Assembly: GCA_050011815.1 (NCBI GenBank)
Contig: JBEKIJ010000006.1
Location: forward strand, 124,001-188,000
Direction of reading: 5' to 3'
Origin: Chersky-840 sp050011815
GTDB taxonomy: Bacteria; Actinomycetota; Acidimicrobiia; Acidimicrobiales; UBA8190
DNA: 64,000 nucleotides
Shown in pieces: positions 8,339-15,824 of the stretch (position 1 is its first letter; each line of letters opens with the position of its first letter). The position numbers were made by a program, and so were the translations under genes. The notes beneath the pieces were generated by a model. That model searched no databases, was not told the DNA's origin, and was given only the letters and a program-made list of their open reading frames with translations.

Positions 8339-9621
8339 TCGCCCACCTGGTGTTCGCCAGCACCATCGGCCAGATCTTCAAGCCGCTCTACGAGCTGCTG
8401 GCCACGATCATCGCCTTCTTCTACTCCCTGATCCCCAACTTCGCCGTCGCCATCGCCCTGCTCACGGTGGTCGTGATGATCGTCACCGCCCCCCTGACGG
8501 TGAAGAGCACGAAGTCGACGATCGCCATGCAGCGGGTCGCCCCCGAGCTCAAGAAGATCCAGGCGAAGTACAAGGGCGACCGGGTAACGCTCAACGAAGA
8601 AATGATGAAGTTGTACAAGGAGCACGGCATCAATCCGGCCGGCGGATGCCTGCCGATGCTGATCCAGCTCCCTGTCTTCGTTGTGCTCTATGGGGTCATC
8701 CGCGGCCTGACCGCCACCGTCAAAGCAAAGAACGGCGTCCTCCACGCCCGCCCCGACTACGTCTCCCACGGCACCCGCCTGTACCGCGACCTCATCGCCT
8801 CCAACGGGCACATGAAGGCGTTCGGCCTGGACCTGGGCAACAACCTGTTCTCCCACCATTCGTCGTGGGTGGGAGCCATCCCCTACGGGGCCATCGTGGC
8901 TGTCGCCATCGGGCTGCAATATCTGCAAATGCGACAGCTCAATAGCCGGAACCCCGGCGCCGCTCAGGCCAATCCGCAGATGCAAATGATGCAGCGGTAT
9001 ATGCCTTTGATCTTCGCGGTCATTTACATCCGGATCTCGGCTGGCGTGAACATCTATTTTGTCGTTTCGAGCCTGTGCCGCATCGGCATCCAGGAAGGCA
9101 TCTTCCGGTCCGGGGTGCTGAACAAAGCCACCACGAAACGTGAAGGCAGGCTCCCGTCGCGTGAGGGAGGGGGCGCCACGCCCCGGCGGTCGATCATGGA
9201 GCGGCTGGCCGACGCCCAGCAACGAGCGCTCGAGCAGCAGAAGGCCCGCCAGGCCGGGCTCCAGGGGGAGATCGACATGCCCCGGACCCCGAAGGACCCC
9301 ACCGAGGGGTCCGAGACGGAGCCGAAGCCCGGCACGGCCAAGCCCTCGGGCGCCAAGCCCGCCGCGGCGAAGCCCAAGGCAGGGCCGACCAAGAGTACGG
9401 CGTCGTCCAACGGCGCCGGTTCGAACGGGGCGGCCAAGCCCAACGGCGCCGCCAAACGTCCCGGGGGCGCGGGCAATGCCCAGCGCCCTGGGGGCACCAA
9501 CACCAACGGAGGCGCTCAGCGCGGATCGGCGAAGGCCGGGAGCAACGGCTCTCCGGCCCCCAAGGAGCAGCCCCCGGGCCAGCCCCGATCCGCCAAGAAG
9601 CGGCCGAGAAAGGCGCGTTGA
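8335..9621 (+). CDS. yidC: Membrane protein insertase YidC/Oxa1
   Basis: Insertase for membrane proteins, 428 residues from the ATG overlapping the yidD stop. An in-frame extension upstream only reads yidD in another frame. The Oxa1 core covers about residues 1-265, with membrane helices, the cytoplasmic hairpin RVAPELKKIQAKYKGD and the GGCLPMLIQLPVF segment. The last ~150 residues are a hydrophilic tail rich in Ala, Gly, Lys and Pro with repeated SNGA/KPNGA patterns. Basic YidC tails can contact ribosomes, but this one is unusually long. Confidence 0.95.
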   Translation: MIAHLVFASTIGQIFKPLYELLATIIAFFYSLIPNFAVAIALLTVVVMIVTAPLTVKSTKSTIAMQRVAPELKKIQAKYKGDRVTLNEEMMKLYKEHGINPAGGCLPMLIQLPVFVVLYGVIRGLTATVKAKNGVLHARPDYVSHGTRLYRDLIASNGHMKAFGLDLGNNLFSHHSSWVGAIPYGAIVAVAIGLQYLQMRQLNSRNPGAAQANPQMQMMQRYMPLIFAVIYIRISAGVNIYFVVSSLCRIGIQEGIFRSGVLNKATTKREGRLPSREGGGATPRRSIMERLADAQQRALEQQKARQAGLQGEIDMPRTPKDPTEGSETEPKPGTAKPSGAKPAAAKPKAGPTKSTASSNGAGSNGAAKPNGAAKRPGGAGNAQRPGGTNTNGGAQRGSAKAGSNGSPAPKEQPPGQPRSAKKRPRKAR

Positions 9622-9624
9622 GCG

Positions 9625-10671
9625 ATGGAGTGGGTCGAGACGACCGGTCGGACCATCGAGGAAGCCAAGGACGCCGCCCTGGATCAACTGGGTGTCGACG
9701 AGACCGACGCCGAATTCGTGACGGTGAGCGAGCCCCGCGCCGGGCTGTTCGGCCGCATGCGGGGTGAGGCCCGGGTCCGGGCCCGGGTCCGTCCCACGAG
9801 CCCCCGGCCCAAGCGGACCAGGGCCCGGCGTTCGGGTGAGGGACGCGAGGGCGGTGCCCGTCGGAGCGGGGGATCCGGGCGGGGCGGGGACCGGAGCCGA
9901 CCGGCTGCCGGCGTGGCCGTGGCCGACGAAACCGAAGGGTCCGATCTGGCCGCCGAGGGCGACACCGCCCCCGGGGCGGCCAACGGGACGGTGGCGCCGG
10001 CCAACAAGCGGCGCCGGTCGAGGTCCCGGGGCGGAGGATCGCGTCCGGGGGGATCGGGCTCGAACGGAGCCCGGACCGAGGGATCCGATGAAGATGGGGA
10101 GGCGGCGACCACGCCGCCCTCGGCGAGAGCGAAAAGGTCCCGGCCGTCCGGGTCGACGAAGGAGAAGGTTGTGGGCGAGACGATGACGCTCGAGGAGCAA
10201 GGGGAGTCGGCACGGGAATTCGTGGCCGGCCTGATCGACGAGATCGGGCTCACGGCCCAGGTGTCGGCCCGCGTCGTCGACGACGAGACCGCCGAGGTGG
10301 TCGTGGAGGGCCAGGAGCTCGGGATCCTGGTGGGCCCAGGAGGGGCCACCTTGGCCGCCCTCCAGGAGCTGGCCCGGACCTTCGTCCAGAAGCGGACCGG
10401 GGGCCAGAGCAGCCGGATCAACGTCGACGTCGCCGGGTACCGGGCCAAGCGCACCGTGGCCTTGCAGAAGTTCGCCCAGCAGATCGCCGACGAGGTGGTC
10501 GAGGCGGGATCGGAACGGGCCCTCGAACCGATGTCGGCCGCCGACCGGAAGGTCGTCCACGACACCATCAACGAGATCGGCGGCCTGTCCACCCGTTCGG
10601 AGGGTGAGGAGCCTCGGCGCTACATCGTGATCTCCCCGAGCCGGCAAGCCGACGTCGCCGAAGACGCCTGA
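9625..10671 (+). CDS. jag: Jag / KhpB RNA-binding protein
   Basis: 348 residues, ATG three bases after the yidC stop. The Jag-N domain fills about residues 1-55 (VETTGRTIEEAKDAALDQLG). A long Arg/Gly/Ser-rich linker follows, then a KH domain with loop GILVGPGGATLAALQ and a terminal R3H domain (RALEPMSAADRKVVHDTINE, ending RRYIVISPS). Jag/KhpB homologues bind RNA and influence cell division and elongation in Gram-positives. The ~110-residue disordered linker is the odd part. Confidence 0.92.
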   Translation: MEWVETTGRTIEEAKDAALDQLGVDETDAEFVTVSEPRAGLFGRMRGEARVRARVRPTSPRPKRTRARRSGEGREGGARRSGGSGRGGDRSRPAAGVAVADETEGSDLAAEGDTAPGAANGTVAPANKRRRSRSRGGGSRPGGSGSNGARTEGSDEDGEAATTPPSARAKRSRPSGSTKEKVVGETMTLEEQGESAREFVAGLIDEIGLTAQVSARVVDDETAEVVVEGQELGILVGPGGATLAALQELARTFVQKRTGGQSSRINVDVAGYRAKRTVALQKFAQQIADEVVEAGSERALEPMSAADRKVVHDTINEIGGLSTRSEGEEPRRYIVISPSRQADVAEDA

Positions 10672-10673
10672 GC

Positions 10674-10717
10674 TCGACCGACCGGTCGAACCGGGACCGG
10701 CCGGAGGGCCCCGGTTC
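10674..10717 (+). terminator. Tandem stem-loops between jag and rsmG
   Basis: Two GC-rich hairpins follow the jag stop: TCGACC/GGTCGA with a 4-base loop (10674-10689), then GAACCGGG/CCCGGTTC (10688-10717). No U-run follows, so this is not a classical intrinsic terminator. It may attenuate transcription or protect the jag mRNA end. Confidence 0.35.
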
Positions 10718-10733
10718 AGCGACAAGGGCTCGT

Positions 10734-11480
10734 GTGAGCACTGATCACGAGCCTTTCGGGGTGTCACCCGGGCTCCTGGGCGTCTTGGAGGAGGCCCGGT
10801 CCCTCGATCTTCTGGGTCCCATGGACCTTCGGGAGCAGATCGACCACGCCCTGGGCTTCGCCGCCGCCCTTGAGGAGGCCCGGAGGGGATCGGACCCCGC
10901 TCCGGGCAGCCCGGGGGAGTGGTCGGGCCGGTGGATGGACCTGGGGTCCGGAGGCGGGCTCCCCGGGCTCGTGCTGGCCGAGCACTGGCCCCGGACCCGG
11001 GCCGTCCTCCTCGACGCCGCCGCCCGGCGGACGGCGTTTCTCTCCGAGGCGGTGGACACCTTGGGCTGGAGCGCCCGGGTCCAGGTCCTGCGGGAGCGGG
11101 CCGAGGACGCCGGCCGGGATCCCGCCTGGCGTGCCGGGTTCGACGTCGTCTGGGCCCGGTCGTTCGGGAGCCCACCGGTCACCGCCGAGTGCGCGGCCCC
11201 CTTCCTGAGACCCGGTGGCCTGCTGGTGGTGTCCGAACCGCCGGAAACCGTGCCTGGATCGAGCTCCGGTGCCGAGCACGGACCCGGGGCCCGGTGGCCC
11301 CGGGAGGGCTTGGCGGAGCTCGGCCAGGAACCCCTGCTCACGGTGCGGGCCCGGTTCGGCTACCAGGTCATTCGTCAGAAACAGGCGTGCCCGGAGCGCT
11401 TCCCCCGGCGGTCGGGGGTTGCCGCCAAACGCCCCCTGTACCGGGTGTCGGAGGGGGAACCAAAATCGCCGCACTTTTGA
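10734..11480 (+). CDS. rsmG: 16S rRNA (guanine-N7) methyltransferase RsmG
   Basis: SAM-dependent methyltransferase (GidB) that modifies G527 of 16S rRNA. 248 residues from a GTG. SAM motif I is WMDLGSGGGLPGLVLAEHWP. FDVVWARSFGSP and the C-terminal CPERFPRRSGVAAKRPL are typical of the family. The N-terminus is short and the start could also be GTG 10732 in another frame; homology begins near residue 10. It keeps its usual place before the partition genes. Confidence 0.92.
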   Translation: MSTDHEPFGVSPGLLGVLEEARSLDLLGPMDLREQIDHALGFAAALEEARRGSDPAPGSPGEWSGRWMDLGSGGGLPGLVLAEHWPRTRAVLLDAAARRTAFLSEAVDTLGWSARVQVLRERAEDAGRDPAWRAGFDVVWARSFGSPPVTAECAAPFLRPGGLLVVSEPPETVPGSSSGAEHGPGARWPREGLAELGQEPLLTVRARFGYQVIRQKQACPERFPRRSGVAAKRPLYRVSEGEPKSPHF

Positions 11481-11522
11481 CGGCGCTGCATAACCCCAGG
11501 CCAGAGGGCCTAAAATCTAAAT

Positions 11523-11612
11523 GTTCCACGTGTAACTTTACGGTGAAACACCCTGATCCAGGGGATGACCCCGCCCCGGTCGTTTCACGTGTAACGTGAC
11601 GGTGAAACACCC
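11523..11612. promoter_or_regulatory. Two imperfect 31-bp direct repeats with parS-like core
   Basis: GTTCCACGTGTAAC begins a repeat at 11523-11553 and GTTTCACGTGTAAC begins its copy at 11582-11612. The copies match at 28 of 31 positions and start 59 bp apart; both end ACGGTGAAACACCC. The core resembles the ParB site parS (GTTTCACGTGAAAC) with one A-to-T change in the right arm. In the second copy GTTTCAC is matched by GTGAAAC 13 bp on. They lie 535 bp or more upstream of parA, so a segregation site is likely. Confidence 0.65.
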
Positions 11613-11641
11613 CTGCGGAGAGCCCGGATGGAGTCGGACCG

Positions 11642-12013
11642 ATGGCGACGGAGTTCGAAAAGGGAGTCCTGATCGGCCTCCTGGCCGGAGAGGGCCATTT
11701 CGGGGGCGATGGCCGGCAACCCCATGTCACGCTCCGCATGCACGTCCGGCACGAGGCTCTTTTCCGCTGGCTGGAGCGGACGTTCCCGGGGGGCAAGCTC
11801 TACGGCCCCTATCACCACGGGGGCCGGCACTACTTCCAGTGGATGGCCCGGGGCTCCTACCTGCGGGATTACCTCCTCCCGGTGCTCGAGGAAGGCCTGT
11901 CCCCTGAAGTGGACGGTCCCTCCTACGAACGATTTCGGGAGATGCTGGAGCGCTACCGGAGTCGGCTCCGTGCTCCTGTGGCGGACGCCGATCAGGACGG
12001 GGCCGGGCCCTGA
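11642..12013 (+). CDS. Small LAGLIDADG-like protein
   Basis: 123 residues from an ATG. The start MATEFEKGVLIGLLAGEGHF matches one LAGLIDADG helix with its following acidic residue (LAGEGHFGGDG, about residues 14-24). KLYGPY, HYFQWMARG and YLRDYLLPVLEEGL fit the beta-strands and helix of the same fold. Only one motif copy is present, so it would have to dimerise. LAGLIDADG proteins are homing endonucleases or derived DNA-binding proteins such as WhiA. No intron or intein is visible in adjacent genes, which argues for a domesticated DNA-binding role. Function unknown. Confidence 0.7.
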   Translation: MATEFEKGVLIGLLAGEGHFGGDGRQPHVTLRMHVRHEALFRWLERTFPGGKLYGPYHHGGRHYFQWMARGSYLRDYLLPVLEEGLSPEVDGPSYERFREMLERYRSRLRAPVADADQDGAGP

Positions 12014-12146
12014 GCTCGGACCGCCGGCGCCGAGACCGCAAAGATGGCGCGAAAACACCGGAGTTTCGGTCTACCTCTATTGACCCCGGCTTCCCGGATG
12101 GGGAGGATGGGGGAACCGTGAGCCACAACCGTCGGGAGGGCTGACC

Positions 12147-13241
12147 GTGCGCGTCCGCATCCGGGGAAGGGACCAGCGGCCTGACCAGGAGAAACACTGG
12201 CCAGAGCAGCCTCAGGAAGCTCCCTTGCCACAGAACACAGAGGATGTCGCCGAGGCCGTGGAGGCCGAACCCGCCTCCCCCCCGGCGCCGAGCACGGGCA
12301 CCTCGGTGGACCCGGTGACGGTGGCTGACGAGATGTACGAGGACGTTCCTTCGGCCGACGCCGTGGTGACCAAGCCCGCCTCCCCGCCGCAGTCCCAGGC
12401 ACGAAGGGCTCCGGTGGACTGGTCCGACATCCCCGAACCCGACCCCGAGGCCGATTCCGCCTATGTCCCCCGGCCCGTGCCCCGCATCATGGCGGTCGCC
12501 AATCAGAAGGGTGGGGTGGGCAAGACCACGACGGCGGTGAACCTCGGAGCCGGGCTGGCGGAGATCGGCTTCCGTGTCCTGGTGGTCGACCTCGACCCCC
12601 AGGGCAACGCCACGACGGGCCTGGGCATCGACGGCCGGTCCTTCGAGCTCTCGATGTACGACGTGCTCATGCGCGACTCCAAGCTCGAGGATGCCATCGA
12701 GCCCACCAGCATGAAGAACCTTTTCGTGGCCCCGGCCACCATCGACCTGGCCGGGGCGGAGATCGAGCTCGTGCCCACCTTCAGCCGGGAGCTAAAGCTC
12801 CGCCGGGCCCTGGAGTCGGTGATCGGTGATTTCGACTACATCCTCATCGACTGTCCCCCATCGCTGGGCTTGATCACGGTCAACGGGCTGGCCGCCGCCC
12901 ACGAGGTCCTGGTGCCCATCCAGTGCGAGTACTACGCCCTCGAGGGTCTGGGACAGCTGTTGCGCAACGTGCACCTGGTCCAGGCCAACCTCAACGAGAA
13001 GCTCGACGTGTCCACGATCGTCCTCACCATGTACGACGCCCGGACCAAGCTCGCCGAGCAGGTGGCCGACGAGGTCCGCCTCCATTTCGGCAACAAGGTC
13101 TGTCGGAACGTGATCCCGAGGACGGTCCGGATCTCAGAAGCACCGTCGTTCGGTCAACCCATCACGACGTTCGACCCCACCTCCCGTGGGGCGATCGCGT
13201 ACCGTGAGCTAGCCAAGGAGGTCAGCGGTGGCGCGTCGTAG
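12147..13241 (+). CDS. parA: Chromosome partitioning ATPase ParA
   Basis: ParA/Soj ATPase, 364 residues, GTG start with GGGAGGG six bases upstream. The deviant Walker A KGGVGKTT starts at Lys121. VVDLDPQGNATTG and DYILIDCPPSLG complete the nucleotide site, and EAPSFGQPITTFDPTSRGA is the usual C-terminal motif. About 112 residues of acidic, proline-rich sequence precede the ATPase domain, much longer than in Soj. The 3' end overlaps parB by 14 bases. Confidence 0.95.
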   Translation: MRVRIRGRDQRPDQEKHWPEQPQEAPLPQNTEDVAEAVEAEPASPPAPSTGTSVDPVTVADEMYEDVPSADAVVTKPASPPQSQARRAPVDWSDIPEPDPEADSAYVPRPVPRIMAVANQKGGVGKTTTAVNLGAGLAEIGFRVLVVDLDPQGNATTGLGIDGRSFELSMYDVLMRDSKLEDAIEPTSMKNLFVAPATIDLAGAEIELVPTFSRELKLRRALESVIGDFDYILIDCPPSLGLITVNGLAAAHEVLVPIQCEYYALEGLGQLLRNVHLVQANLNEKLDVSTIVLTMYDARTKLAEQVADEVRLHFGNKVCRNVIPRTVRISEAPSFGQPITTFDPTSRGAIAYRELAKEVSGGAS

Positions 13242-14169
13242 CGGACTGGGCAAGGGCCTGGGGGCGCTTATCCCGACCGAGGCCCGGGATCGGGACTCGG
13301 CGCTCCGGGTGGTCCCCATGACCAGCATCAAGCCCAACCCTCTGCAGCCCCGCACCCGGTTCGACGAGGAGGCCATGTCCAGCCTGGCGTCCTCGATCCG
13401 CGAGGTGGGGGTCCTCCAGCCCATCCTGGTGCGGGAGACGAGCGAGGACGAGTTCGAGCTCATCGCCGGGGAACGGCGGTGGCGGGCGGCCCGGCGGGCC
13501 GGGCTGCAGATGATGCCGGTCCTCGTCCAGAGCGTCTCCGACGTCCACAGCCTGGAACAGGCCCTTGTGGAAAACCTTCACCGCGAGGACCTGAACCCGC
13601 TGGAGGAGGCGGGGGCCTTTCAGCAGCTGGTGGACGAGTTCGGCTACACCCACGAGCAGGTCGCCTCCCGGGTGGGCAAGAGCAGGACGGCGGTCACCAA
13701 CACCCTCCGGCTCCTCCAGCTCCCCGCCGGGGTGCAGCGGGCTCTGGCCGACGGCGCCATCTCGGCCGGCCACGCCCGGGCCCTGTTGGGGACGCCCGAC
13801 CGCAGCTTCCAAGAGGACCTGGCCAAGCGGATCGTGGCCGAGGGCCTGACCGTACGGGCGGTGGAGGAAAGCGTCCGGCACCACGGCTCGGGGGCCGACC
13901 CCGAGCCCGACCCGGCCGAGAACGGCAACCACGTCGTCCCGGTGTCCCCCCCGTCGGATGCGGTCCAGACCGGTCCCGGGGCTCCCCCGGTCCGGCGTCG
14001 CCTCCCCGCTCCGGGCGTCCTCGAGCTCGAGGACCTGCTCTCCAACCATCTCAACACGAGGGTGAAGGTCGAGATGGGGGCCAAGCGGGGCAGGGTCGTG
14101 ATCGACTTCGCCACCCTCGAGGACCTCGAGCGCATCTACAAGCTCATGGTGGGCGGCGTCGTCGCCTAG
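13228..14169 (+). CDS. parB: Chromosome partitioning protein ParB
   Basis: CTP-dependent DNA clamp that loads at parS and spreads. 313 residues, GTG start. The N-terminus MARRSGLGKGLGALIPTEA is the ParA-stimulating peptide. The CTP-binding part carries NPLQPRTRFD, GERRWRAARRAG and ENLHREDLNPLEEA, and the helix-turn-helix is YTHEQVASRVGKSRTAVTNT. The C-terminal dimerisation domain ends LERIYKLMVGGVVA. The candidate sites upstream of parA are its likely targets. Confidence 0.95.
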   Translation: MARRSGLGKGLGALIPTEARDRDSALRVVPMTSIKPNPLQPRTRFDEEAMSSLASSIREVGVLQPILVRETSEDEFELIAGERRWRAARRAGLQMMPVLVQSVSDVHSLEQALVENLHREDLNPLEEAGAFQQLVDEFGYTHEQVASRVGKSRTAVTNTLRLLQLPAGVQRALADGAISAGHARALLGTPDRSFQEDLAKRIVAEGLTVRAVEESVRHHGSGADPEPDPAENGNHVVPVSPPSDAVQTGPGAPPVRRRLPAPGVLELEDLLSNHLNTRVKVEMGAKRGRVVIDFATLEDLERIYKLMVGGVVA

Positions 14170-14398
14170 GGCGGGACCGGCGATCGGGGCCATCTCACGG
14201 AGGGCGTTCAGATCCTGAGATCCTCCCGATCTACCAGGGATTTCTCACGGACCGTGGTCTACTAACCCTCCATAGGATGTCCAGCTAAATCCACAACCTG
14301 TGCATGAGCCTGTGGAAATCCTCCCCGGGCGGGTGAGGCTGAGAGTTTCCCGTGAACCCTCACGGTCGGGCGAGCAAGACTCCAGTCGAGGTCGGGAC
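14170..14398. other. parB-cwlM convergent intergenic region
   Basis: 229 bp between converging genes. A 6-bp hairpin CCGTGA-ACCC-TCACGG is at 14350-14365 and could end transcription from either side, though no U-run follows. CTCACGG occurs three times. An inverted pair of DnaA-box-like sequences, AAATCCACA (14287-14295) and TGTGGAAAT (14311-14319), is also present. No gene is visible. Confidence 0.4.
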
Positions 14399-15394
14399 TC
14401 AGTCGACGGGTGTGGCCGCCCAGGCCACGAGCGCCCTGACCAGGGCCTCGGCCAGAGCCCCGGCGTGGCGCACGACGATGGCGGGCGGCCCCACCTCGCA
14501 CACCACCGCCGGCATGCGGGTCTCGCGCAGCACGGCCAGGGTCATCCCCTTGACCCCGTCGGCGGGGACACCGAGGGCCGCCGCGGCCAGGGCGTGGACG
14601 AGCTCGGCCAGTCGCCGACCACCCGCCGACTCGTAGCGATAGCCCGAATAGTAGGCAGTTGAGCACCCTGTGCGGTCAGGGTCGAGGCGGAGGCCCAGGT
14701 AGACGTCGGCGTCGGCGGCGTTGGCCGCGGCGGCCCTGGTGGAACCGTCAGGGTGAAGCAGAGGGATGACCTGGGCGCCGGTGGCCACCAGGGGGCGGCG
14801 CACCGCGGCCACCAGGGCGTCGAGGCCGCCCTCCTCGCCGATGGCGATGCGCCGACCCAGCAGCGTCCGGGGGGCGCGGCGCAGGCGGTCCCGGTCCCGG
14901 ACCGTGCTCACGAGCTCGGGGTCCCCGTGGCGCGGGGCCACCCGGCGCAGCTCCCGGAAGGTCGAGGCTCCCAGGATGCCGTCGACGGGCAGGCCGGTGT
15001 TGCGCTGGAAGTCGGCCAGGGCCTGGCTGCTCAAGGGGCCGAAGATGCCGTCCACCCGGCCGCTGTCGAAACCCAGGGCGGAGAGGCGTCGTTGCAGGTC
15101 AGCGACGTCGTCGCCCCGCAGCATGGGCCGGCGGAGGTAGAGGAACCGGTCCCCGAGGCGTACGCCCGCCTCGACCACCGCGGCCCAGGTCTGGGGGCCG
15201 CACACGCCGTCGACCCGCAGTCCCCGGCGGTACTGGAAACCCTCCACGGCGGCCTTGGTCCCCACGCCGAAGACCCCTTCGGGGTCCGGGGTGGTGGGCA
15301 GCTCGACGAGCGCGAGTCGTCGTTGCAGGTCAGCGACGGCCTCGCCCTTGTCGCCCGAGGCGAGAGGGAGGCCGTCGCCCGGTTCTACAGGTAC
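14399..15394 (-). CDS. cwlM: CwlM-like pseudo-amidase with two peptidoglycan-binding domains
   Basis: About 330 residues: two PG_binding_1 repeats (GDKGEAVADLQRRLALVELP and GDDVADLQRRLSALGFDSGR, each ending near FGP/CGPQT) and an amidase_3-like domain. The zinc-binding DPGHGG segment of active amidases reads IAIGEEGGLD, and the second His region reads LGLRLDPD, so zinc ligands are missing. Mycobacterial CwlM (Rv3915) likewise sits beside trxC, lacks activity and regulates MurA. No ATG, GTG or TTG lies between the trxA stop (15385) and the first domain. The frame stays open into trxA up to GTG 15619, so the 5' end given here is provisional. Confidence 0.8.
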   Translation of the reverse strand, partial: VPVEPGDGLPLASGDKGEAVADLQRRLALVELPTTPDPEGVFGVGTKAAVEGFQYRRGLRVDGVCGPQTWAAVVEAGVRLGDRFLYLRRPMLRGDDVADLQRRLSALGFDSGRVDGIFGPLSSQALADFQRNTGLPVDGILGASTFRELRRVAPRHGDPELVSTVRDRDRLRRAPRTLLGRRIAIGEEGGLDALVAAVRRPLVATGAQVIPLLHPDGSTRAAAANAADADVYLGLRLDPDRTGCSTAYYSGYRYESAGGRRLAELVHALAAAALGVPADGVKGMTLAVLRETRMPAVVCEVGPPAIVVRHAGALAEALVRALVAWAATPVD

Positions 15395-15711
15395 GCCTGC
15401 AGCTCCTGGAGGAGCTGCGCCTTGCCCCGGGCGCCGATGATGCGCTCCACGGGCTCCCCGTCCTTGAACAGCAGCAGGGTCGGGATGCTCATCACCTCGT
15501 ACCGGCGCGTCACGTCCAGGTTCTCGTCGATGTTGAGCTTGGCGATCTGGATCTTCCCCTTGTGCTCCGCCGAGATCTCCTCGAGGACGGGGGCGATCAT
15601 CTTGCACGGACCACACCACTCCGCCCAGAAGTCCACCAGCACGGGCGTGTCGGCGGCCTTGACATGCTCGTCAAACGTAGCGTCGCTCAGAGCTGTGATC
15701 CCCTCGCTCAT
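15385..15711 (-). CDS. trxA: Thioredoxin
   Basis: 108-residue thioredoxin with the redox site WCGPCK (Cys33, Cys36), the buried Asp in VLVDFWAEW and the cis-proline in MSIPTLLLF. ATG 15711 is chosen because GAGGAGG stands eight bases before it; an upstream GTG would put that ribosome site inside the gene. It lies between trxB and the cwlM-like gene, as in Mycobacterium. The 3' end overlaps the open frame of the next gene. Confidence 0.96.
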   Translation of the reverse strand: MSEGITALSDATFDEHVKAADTPVLVDFWAEWCGPCKMIAPVLEEISAEHKGKIQIAKLNIDENLDVTRRYEVMSIPTLLLFKDGEPVERIIGARGKAQLLQELQAYL

Positions 15712-15824
15712 GGAACGGTCCTCCTCTGGCACCTGGTCGGGTGCGGTCTATCGAACGTACAGGAAAACACCCGCGGTCGACCGGGCATTCCCGCCCTGGT
15801 GCCGAGCGTGATGCGACGCTGTCT

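Noticed and set aside
8218..11175. 985-codon open frame on the minus strand opposite yidC-jag-rsmG
   Set aside because: It is a GC-bias shadow of three well-supported plus-strand genes and has Arg/Pro/Gly-rich sequence without domains.
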